12,588 nucleotides of DNA, taken from assembly GCA_946222725.1 (NCBI GenBank), contig CAMIHT010000023.1, positions 1 to 12,588 on the forward strand, written 5' to 3'. The stretch comes from Actinotignum schaalii. Its GTDB lineage: Bacteria > Actinomycetota > Actinomycetes > Actinomycetales > Actinomycetaceae. Numbering within the stretch: the first letter of the stretch is position 1; each line of letters starts with the position of its first letter. Made by a program: the position numbers and the translations under genes. Under the pieces are notes generated by a model that was given only the letters and a program-made list of their open reading frames with translations, was not told the origin of the DNA and did no database searches. This document shows positions 1 to 4,966 of the stretch, piece by piece.

Positions 1-2
1 CC

Positions 3-479
3 TCCCCCACCTCGAATATGACGCTCATCGGCGCGATTCTGTGGTGTACCGCCGGTTCGCTGGCGGGGGCCTGGCTGCTGTACGGGCTGGGCGCCTGGCT
101 CGGGCGGGAACGCACCCGCAAAATTCTGCTGTGGTTCCCGCTCACCAAACAATCCGATGTGGATAAAACCGAGGCATGGTTCGATAAGCACGGCAGTTGG
201 ACGGTGTTCTTCGGGCGCATGGTGCCGATTTTCCGTTCCCTTATTTCACTTCCTGCCGGCGTGACGAATATGGGGATGCTGAAATTTACCGCGCTGACGG
301 CGGTGGGCTCGGCGATCTGGAATACGATTCTGATTTACGCAGGTTACCTGCTGGGCGCGAATTGGACCATCGTGGAAGATTACGTCGGGATTTTCGCGAA
401 GATCGTGGCGGTGGTCTGCCTGGTGATCGCGGTGGGGTGGATTATTCATCGCGTGGTTGTGAACCGGCGCGGGCGCTAG
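3..479 (+). CDS. DedA-family (SNARE-associated/VTT domain) membrane protein, 5'-truncated by window edge
   Basis: This is the C-terminal part of a DedA-family integral membrane protein. Members have been linked to membrane homeostasis and lipid-carrier recycling; the substrate here cannot be read from sequence. The frame is open back to the window edge (codons S-P-T-S-N precede the first ATG at 18), and about 158 codons are visible where the family is usually around 200, so the ATG at 18 is probably internal and the real start lies off-window. The conserved core is clear: an Ala/Gly-rich helix ending in GLGAWLGRER, then the signature GRMVPIFRSLISLPAG (G-R-x-x-P-x-x-R pattern, about 189-260), then a G-x-x-x-W-x-x-x-x-x-Y-x-G-x-x-LG segment and a last transmembrane helix ending in basic residues. 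It is followed by a 114-bp gap with tandem repeats, so it is probably not cotranscribed with the next gene. Confidence 0.88.
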   Translation, partial: SPTSNMTLIGAILWCTAGSLAGAWLLYGLGAWLGRERTRKILLWFPLTKQSDVDKTEAWFDKHGSWTVFFGRMVPIFRSLISLPAGVTNMGMLKFTALTAVGSAIWNTILIYAGYLLGANWTIVEDYVGIFAKIVAVVCLVIAVGWIIHRVVVNRRGR

Positions 480-500
480 AAAGTAGAACCCTCAAGCAAT

Positions 501-592
501 TCCGGCTCAAGGTAGCGTAGAAGTCCGGCTAAAAGTAGGATAGAAATCCGGCTCAAGGTAGCGTAGGGCGCCTGCTAACGGTAGGATAGGGC
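501..592 (+). repeat. Four-unit tandem repeat, 23-bp period
   Basis: Four consecutive units start at 501, 524, 547 and 570. Units 1 and 3 share their first 20 bases exactly (TCCGGCTCAAGGTAGCGTAG). Unit 2 is a variant with TAGGAT, and unit 4 is the most diverged but also carries TAGGAT. Every unit has a TANNNT hexamer at the same place: 513-518, 536-541, 559-564 and 582-587. The array ends one base before the ATG of the next gene. It could be repeated promoter -10 elements or binding sites for a regulator; the sequence does not decide between these. Confidence 0.8.
582..587 (+). promoter_or_regulatory. Candidate -10 hexamer (TAGGAT) giving a leaderless ATPase transcript
   Basis: TAGGAT fits the actinobacterial TANNNT -10 pattern and lies exactly 6 nt before the ATG at 594, so transcription would begin at or beside the start codon. 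The same geometry recurs at 4955-4960 before the gene at 4967. An alternative reading is that AGGA at 583-586 acts as a weak Shine-Dalgarno, 7 nt from the ATG. No TTGACA-like -35 is present at the expected distance; the previous repeat unit's TAGCGT sits there instead. Confidence 0.45.
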
Positions 593-593
593 T

Positions 594-1844
594 ATGCGTT
601 ACCATAAGCGAGCAATTGATACACGGCTAGACGCATTACTTCCCGAAGTTCCCGCAATCGCGATTGACGGCGCTAAAGGCGTAGGGAAAACCGCCACCGC
701 CCTGCAGCGCGCAAACACGGTATGGCTGCTCGACCGCCCCGAAACTCAATATGTGGCGGCCGCGGATCCAGATTTCACCACCGTCGCGCCCGGCACCCTC
801 TTATTGGACGAATGGCAGAAAGTCCCAGCGGTGTGGGATTCTGTGCGGCGCCAGGTAGACGGGGGTGCGCCTGCGGGAAGATTCCTACTGACCGGCTCAG
901 CCACACCTTTCGATGCCAGCGGGCTGCACAGCGGGGCCGGACGAGTGCTCTCTTTACGGCTGCGCCCGATGGCTTTATTCGAACGCGAACTTGTTGAACC
1001 TAGCGTGAGTTTCGGCGAACTGCTCAGGAACCCGAATCAAGACATAGCCGGCCATACGGATTTCGCTTTGCCGGATTATTGCCGTGCCATAGCACGGAGC
1101 GGTTTCCCCGGGATCATGACGAAATCCGCTGAAGTAACCCAAGAGTTACTGGATTCTTATCTGCGCTTGATTATCGACCGTGATTTACCAGATTACGGAG
1201 CAACGGTGCGCCGCCCGGAAGTATTGCACCGGTGGCTGGCCGCGTACGCCGCGGCGAGTTCCCTTACAACGTCGTACGCCAATTTATTAGATGCCACCAC
1301 CGGCGGGGACGGCACGCAGCCGGCAAAAAGCACCACGATTACGTACCGCGAACACCTCACCGCACTGTGGATTCTGGACCCCATTCCCGGTTGGGCACCC
1401 GCCAGCAATGCTTTGAAGCGGCTGCAACTCGCCCCGAAACACCAGCTAGCAGATCCGGCACTGGCGCTGCGGCTACTTAACCTAAACGAGACCACATTGT
1501 TGGGTGCTCGCGGGCAGAAGTTCTTGGGGCAGCTATTCGAGTCCCTAGCCGCGCTGAGCGTGCGAGTCGCAGCCGAAGCCAACCGGGCCCGCGTATTCCA
1601 CTTACGAACCCGCAACGGAGACCACGAGGTGGACTTGATAGCAGAAGGCCCGAGCGGAGAAATCGCCGGGGTGGAAGTGAAACTCGCCAACGCGATTAGC
1701 GAGCACGACGTACAGCATCTGCTGTGGTTACGCAAGCAAATTCCCGAACAGGAGCCACTGCTCATGGTCCTCAACACCGGCACCCAGGCATACCGCCGCC
1801 CCGACGGAATTTACGTTATCCCTCTCGCATTGTTGGGAGCGTAA
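594..1844 (+). CDS. AAA-family ATPase with C-terminal DUF4143 (nuclease-fold-like) domain
   Basis: A 416-residue ATP-binding protein of the AAA_14 plus DUF4143 architecture, widespread in bacteria and archaea with no settled function. The N-terminal ATPase shows Walker A GAKGVGKT (residues 26-33), Walker B TLLLDE (about 68-73) and a sensor-like RFLLTGSA (about 96-103). The C-terminal part has an arrangement like a PD-(D/E)XK nuclease core: E316, D347 in HEVDLI, and E361-V-K363 in GVEVKL. Whether it cleaves DNA is not known; in related proteins the fold is often treated as nuclease-like only. The length is normal for the family and the start at 594 fits the probable leaderless promoter. It stands alone, with repeats upstream and a 209-bp gap downstream. 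Codon use is more AT-tolerant (several TTA codons) than in copA or the later operon, which suggests transfer. Confidence 0.9.
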   Translation: MRYHKRAIDTRLDALLPEVPAIAIDGAKGVGKTATALQRANTVWLLDRPETQYVAAADPDFTTVAPGTLLLDEWQKVPAVWDSVRRQVDGGAPAGRFLLTGSATPFDASGLHSGAGRVLSLRLRPMALFERELVEPSVSFGELLRNPNQDIAGHTDFALPDYCRAIARSGFPGIMTKSAEVTQELLDSYLRLIIDRDLPDYGATVRRPEVLHRWLAAYAAASSLTTSYANLLDATTGGDGTQPAKSTTITYREHLTALWILDPIPGWAPASNALKRLQLAPKHQLADPALALRLLNLNETTLLGARGQKFLGQLFESLAALSVRVAAEANRARVFHLRTRNGDHEVDLIAEGPSGEIAGVEVKLANAISEHDVQHLLWLRKQIPEQEPLLMVLNTGTQAYRRPDGIYVIPLALLGA

Positions 1845-1912
1845 ATGCGGCGACGGCGCTCAGCCTAGGCGCGCTGCGATCGTGAATTCGAAGCAAGCGA
1901 TTCCTCGGGCCA

Positions 1913-1918
1913 TACAAT
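1913..1918 (+). promoter_or_regulatory. Candidate -10 hexamer (TACAAT) upstream of copZ
   Basis: TACAAT is a close match to the sigma-70-type -10 in the 209-bp gap before copZ. No good -35 is seen 16-18 bp upstream. Transcription from here would give a 5' leader of about 130 nt containing the dyads at 2014-2037. TAGATT at 1997-2002 is a competing, more proximal -10 candidate. I cannot choose between them by eye. Confidence 0.3.
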
Positions 1919-2013
1919 GAAACACGTGGATAAAAACCACTCGAGCAGAAAGATTCGCCACTGCTGGGCTTGCGGATAAGCGGGAATAGCACCGCGTAGA
2001 TTCGTGTTAAACC

Positions 2014-2037
2014 GGGTGCACCCCAACCTCGGGGTTG
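2014..2037 (+). promoter_or_regulatory. Two adjoining dyads upstream of copZ, candidate copper-regulator site
   Basis: A perfect 10-bp palindrome GGGTGCACCC (2014-2023) is directly followed by the near-palindrome CAACCTCGGGGTTG (2024-2037, arms CAACC/GGTTG). Read together they also contain ACCCC-N6-GGGGT (2020-2035). G/C-rich dyads of this general kind serve copper-sensing repressors such as CsoR in actinobacteria, but the spacing does not match a CsoR operator that I can recall exactly, and no regulator gene is in the window. The site ends 4 bp before the AAGGAGG ribosome binding site (2041-2047), so binding or folding here could affect transcription or translation. Confidence 0.4.
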
Positions 2038-2053
2038 AAGAAGGAGGCGCACC

Positions 2054-2299
2054 ATGGCAACAGAAGAATTTGATCGCACTATCGAGCTGAAAGTCACCGG
2101 GATGACCTGCGAAAACTGCGTCAAGCACGTGAGCGCGGAACTCGATGCTCTCCCGGATGTCAACAGTGTGCTCGTCACCCTGAACCCGGAAGGCACCTCC
2201 TCAGTGCTCGTCTACACCCCGCACGATTTTTCCGACGAGGACCTCACAGCCGCGGTAGCCGAAGCCGGCGACTACACCGTGACCGAGATCATCCGCTAA
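2054..2299 (+). CDS. copZ: CopZ-like copper chaperone (single HMA domain)
   Basis: An 81-residue cytosolic protein made of one heavy-metal-associated domain, expected to carry Cu(I) and pass it to the ATPase encoded next. The metal site GMTCENC places the two cysteines at C19 and C22, in the usual loop after the first strand. The rest (VKHVSAELDALPDVNSVLVTLNPEG and the C-terminal AVAEAGDYTVTEI) follows the beta-alpha-beta-beta-alpha-beta pattern. The length is slightly above the roughly 70-residue norm because of a short N-terminal extension. A strong ribosome binding site, AAGGAGG at 2041-2047, is 6 nt before the ATG. It is 113 bp upstream of copA in the same direction, with a GC hairpin between. 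HMA chaperones for other soft metals look similar, but the neighbouring ATPase favours copper. Confidence 0.92.
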   Translation: MATEEFDRTIELKVTGMTCENCVKHVSAELDALPDVNSVLVTLNPEGTSSVLVYTPHDFSDEDLTAAVAEAGDYTVTEIIR

Positions 2300-2353
2300 A
2301 TACCACCCACTCGCACAAATAATTTAGGCACCCGCCGCCTTGACAAACACACT

Positions 2354-2375
2354 GCCGCGGACCACCACCCGCGGC
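2354..2375 (+). other. GC-only hairpin between copZ and copA
   Basis: Arms GCCGCGG (2354-2360) and CCGCGGC (2369-2375) are perfectly complementary around the 8-nt loop ACCACCAC, so the RNA could form a 7-bp all-GC stem. No T-run follows, so it is not a standard intrinsic terminator. It might shield the copZ message or lower copA expression relative to copZ. A TTGACA (2340-2345) lies just upstream but has no TANNNT hexamer at 16-18 bp, so a separate copA promoter is not supported. Confidence 0.45.
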
Positions 2376-2399
2376 GGCCCACTCAGTGCGCCCACATAT

Positions 2400-2405
2400 A
2401 AGGAG
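2400..2405 (+). promoter_or_regulatory. Ribosome binding site that fixes the copA start
   Basis: AAGGAG lies 7 nt before GTG 2413. The frame is open further upstream, to another GTG at 2386, but that start would place the ribosome binding site inside the coding sequence and has no Shine-Dalgarno of its own. GTG 2413 is therefore preferred. Confidence 0.8.
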
Positions 2406-2412
2406 ATTTTTC

Positions 2413-4917
2413 GTGTCCGAGCCCCCACAGGCCGCAGCTGCGGCGTCGTTCCACACCGCACGCAACACCACAAGCACCGCGACCGAAAATCTTGACACCG
2501 CGCCCATCGCCGAAGTGAACCTCGCGATTTCCGGGATGACCTGCGCTTCCTGCGTGGCGCGCGTGGAAAAGAAACTCAATAAGCTGCCCGGAGTGCGCGC
2601 CTCCGTCAACCTCGCCACCGACGAAGCACACCTTGAACTCAGCGAGGCCGCGGCCCAGCTCGACACCGCCGATTTCCTCACCCAGGTGAGCGCAGCCGGC
2701 TACGAAGCCCGGCTCATTTCCCGCACGGACCTCACCCCCACGGCCGGGAGCAGCACCACTGCAGGCGCGGGCACCCGCACGAGCACAACCGATCCGCACG
2801 ACGACGCGCACCCGGCCACCGCAACCGCGAGCGCCCATGCCGAATCCGCCCGCGCAGCCTCCGAGGTACGCGAAGCAGCCGACGCCAGAGCCAGCGCCCG
2901 TATCGCTGCGCTGCGGCGCCGTTTCTGGATATCGCTGGCTCTCTCCATCCCCGTGGTGGCGCTCTCCATGATCCCAGCCCTGCAATTCCCGTACTGGCAG
3001 TGGGTCATCGGCGCGCTCACCCTCCCCGTCGCGCTCTGGTGCGGCTGGCCCTTCCACCGTTCGGCCGCCGCCGCGCTCCGCCACGGCTCCACCACCATGG
3101 ACACGCTCATCTCGCTGGGAACCCTGGCCTCGCTGGGCTGGTCCATATGGGCGCTACTGTGGGGCGGAGCCGGCGGCGCGGACTACCGCATGTCCATGAC
3201 CGGGATTCATGCACTTGCCACCGGAAGCGCGCACGGCTCCCACGTGTATTTCGAAACCGCGGCCATGATCGTTACGTTCCTGCTGCTGGGGCGTTGGCTC
3301 GAAACCCGCTCGCGCCGCAGCGCGGGAGATGCGCTGCGATCCCTCCTTGCATTAGGGGCCGACGACGCCCGCCGGGTACGCGCCGCCTCCGGAGCGGATG
3401 TTGATGAAATTATTCCTGCCAGCGACCTGGCCGTCGGGGACGAATTCCTCGTGGCCCCCGGCACGAAAATTGCGACCGACGGGGTGGTGCTCTCCGGGAC
3501 TACCGCGGTGGATGCCAGCCTCCTCACCGGCGAATCCACCCCGATTGACGTGGGCCCGGGCGATAAAGTCACCGGGGCAACCCTCACCACCGCGGGCGCG
3601 ATCCGGGTGCGGGCCACCCGGGTGGGCCGCGATACCACCCTGGCACAGATGGGCCGCCTCCTCACCCGCGCCCAATCCGGGAAAGCCCCCGTGCAGGCGC
3701 TCGCAGACAGGGTTTCCGCGGTCTTTGTCCCCGCGGTTATCCTCATTGCGCTCGTGACGTTCGGGGTGCGCCTGGCGCTCGGCAATCCTCTTGACCTGGC
3801 CATCATGACCGGCATTACGGTGCTGGTGGTGGCCTGCCCTTGCGCCCTGGGCCTGGCCACCCCGACCGCTCTCATGGTGGGTTCCGGGCGGGCCAGCCAG
3901 CGTGGCATCCTCATCCACGGCCCGGAAACCCTGGAAAGCGCGCATAGCGTCAACACCATTATTCTGGATAAAACCGGCACCGTCACCACCGGAACCATGG
4001 CCGTGGACCGGGTGCTCCTCCCGCCTGCCGGGGCACGTGGCGGTAGTGGCGCCGTCGCCGCTCATAAAGAAGCGCTAGCCCTGGCCGCGAGCGTGGAAAA
4101 CTATTCCGAGCATCCTCTTGCCCGCGCCATCGTGGCCCGGGCCCGCGAGGAAGGCGTGGAGCTTAGCCCCGCCACCGATTTTGAGAATCTGGCCGGGCAG
4201 GGCGTGCGCGCCACCATCGGAGGGCAGCGTTACTACGCGGCCTCCCCGCGCGCCTTACGCGAAGCCGGAGTTGATCTCTCCGAGTGGGAGAGCGTGCTGG
4301 AAGAAGCTGCGAGCGACGGGGCGTCCCTCGTTATGCTGGCGCGCGACAGCGCGGTAAGCGAAGCACTCGCCCTCATCACGGTACGTGACCAGCTACGCCC
4401 CACCTCCGCCGCGGCCGTCGCCGAGCTCAAGAAGCTGGGGCTCACCCCGATTCTGGCCTCCGGGGATAACGCGGCCACCACGCGCGCGATGGCCCGGGCC
4501 GCCGGAATCGACATCGTGCACGCCGAGGTCCTCCCCGCAGACAAGGTCCGGGTGGTGGAAGCGGCCCGCGCGGCCGGTGCGCGGGTTGCGATGGTCGGGG
4601 ATGGGGTGAACGACGCCGCAGCTCTGGCCGCCGCGGACCTCTCCATTGCCATGGGCTCGGGCACGGACGTGGCCAAGGCCGCCTCCGATATCACCATCGT
4701 GAACTCCGATCTGCGCAATGTGGGAGCGGCACTACGTATCTCCGCCGCCACCTTGGGGGTGATCCGCCAGAATCTTGCCTGGGCTTTCGGCTACAACCTC
4801 ATCGCCATTCCGGCGGCGGTGGCCGGGATTATCCTGCCGGGTGTGGCCGCCGCGGCTATGGCGGCCAGCTCGGTTATCGTGGTGCTCAATTCGCTGCGGC
4901 TACGCCGGGCCGAATAA
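2413..4917 (+). CDS. copA: Cu(I)-exporting P1B-type ATPase
   Basis: An 834-residue heavy-metal P-type ATPase that should pump Cu(I) out of the cytoplasm, supplied by CopZ. Motifs in order: an N-terminal HMA domain with GMTCASC (C44, C47); a Thr/Ala/His-rich linker (about 104-170); transmembrane helices; the actuator TGES (372-375); the ion-binding CPC (C475-P476-C477) in ACPCALGLATP; the phosphorylation site DKTGT (D519); the HP motif in SEHPLARAI (H567-P568); and the hinge GDGVND (729-734). The last two helices carry GYN and MAASS, residues that mark the Cu(I)/Ag(I) subgroup. Length and order are normal, and the start is GTG 2413 (see the ribosome binding site at 2400). One HMA domain is present, with low-complexity sequence between it and the membrane domain. 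It may be cotranscribed with copZ. Silver could also be a substrate. Confidence 0.95.
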   Translation: MSEPPQAAAAASFHTARNTTSTATENLDTAPIAEVNLAISGMTCASCVARVEKKLNKLPGVRASVNLATDEAHLELSEAAAQLDTADFLTQVSAAGYEARLISRTDLTPTAGSSTTAGAGTRTSTTDPHDDAHPATATASAHAESARAASEVREAADARASARIAALRRRFWISLALSIPVVALSMIPALQFPYWQWVIGALTLPVALWCGWPFHRSAAAALRHGSTTMDTLISLGTLASLGWSIWALLWGGAGGADYRMSMTGIHALATGSAHGSHVYFETAAMIVTFLLLGRWLETRSRRSAGDALRSLLALGADDARRVRAASGADVDEIIPASDLAVGDEFLVAPGTKIATDGVVLSGTTAVDASLLTGESTPIDVGPGDKVTGATLTTAGAIRVRATRVGRDTTLAQMGRLLTRAQSGKAPVQALADRVSAVFVPAVILIALVTFGVRLALGNPLDLAIMTGITVLVVACPCALGLATPTALMVGSGRASQRGILIHGPETLESAHSVNTIILDKTGTVTTGTMAVDRVLLPPAGARGGSGAVAAHKEALALAASVENYSEHPLARAIVARAREEGVELSPATDFENLAGQGVRATIGGQRYYAASPRALREAGVDLSEWESVLEEAASDGASLVMLARDSAVSEALALITVRDQLRPTSAAAVAELKKLGLTPILASGDNAATTRAMARAAGIDIVHAEVLPADKVRVVEAARAAGARVAMVGDGVNDAAALAAADLSIAMGSGTDVAKAASDITIVNSDLRNVGAALRISAATLGVIRQNLAWAFGYNLIAIPAAVAGIILPGVAAAAMAASSVIVVLNSLRLRRAE

Positions 4918-4954
4918 CCGCGCCAGGTCACAGGAGAAACTAATACCTATCAAC

Positions 4955-4960
4955 TAGACT
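4955..4960 (+). promoter_or_regulatory. Candidate -10 hexamer (TAGACT) giving a leaderless GTG-start transcript
   Basis: TAGACT fits TANNNT and is exactly 6 nt before the GTG at 4967, the same spacing as TAGGAT to the ATG at 594. No Shine-Dalgarno lies just upstream of 4967 (the bases are GGGCTG); the nearest purine run, AGGAGA at 4932-4937, is too far away. This supports leaderless initiation for the long gene run that follows. No good -35 is visible. Confidence 0.5.
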
Positions 4961-4966
4961 GGGCTG

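Noticed and set aside
501..592. CRISPR array
   Set aside because: Repeats are contiguous at 23 bp with no unique spacers, and only four units.
1193..1783. Minus-strand 196-codon ORF inside the ATPase gene
   Set aside because: Ser/Cys/Arg-rich shadow of a high-GC gene; the plus-strand frame has clear domain motifs.
2340..2368. Independent copA promoter from TTGACA at 2340-2345
   Set aside because: A perfect -35 match, but the 16-18 bp downstream positions hold no TANNNT hexamer.
2386..2412. Upstream GTG 2386 as the copA start
   Set aside because: No Shine-Dalgarno for it, whereas AAGGAG is well placed for GTG 2413.
2383..4065. Long minus-strand ORFs opposite copA
   Set aside because: Gly/Ala/Arg-rich antisense shadows, typical of high-GC coding DNA.
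4918..4966. Fluoride riboswitch controlling the crcB-containing run
   Set aside because: The 49-bp gap is too short and shows no fluoride-riboswitch consensus; none is seen just before crcB1 either.
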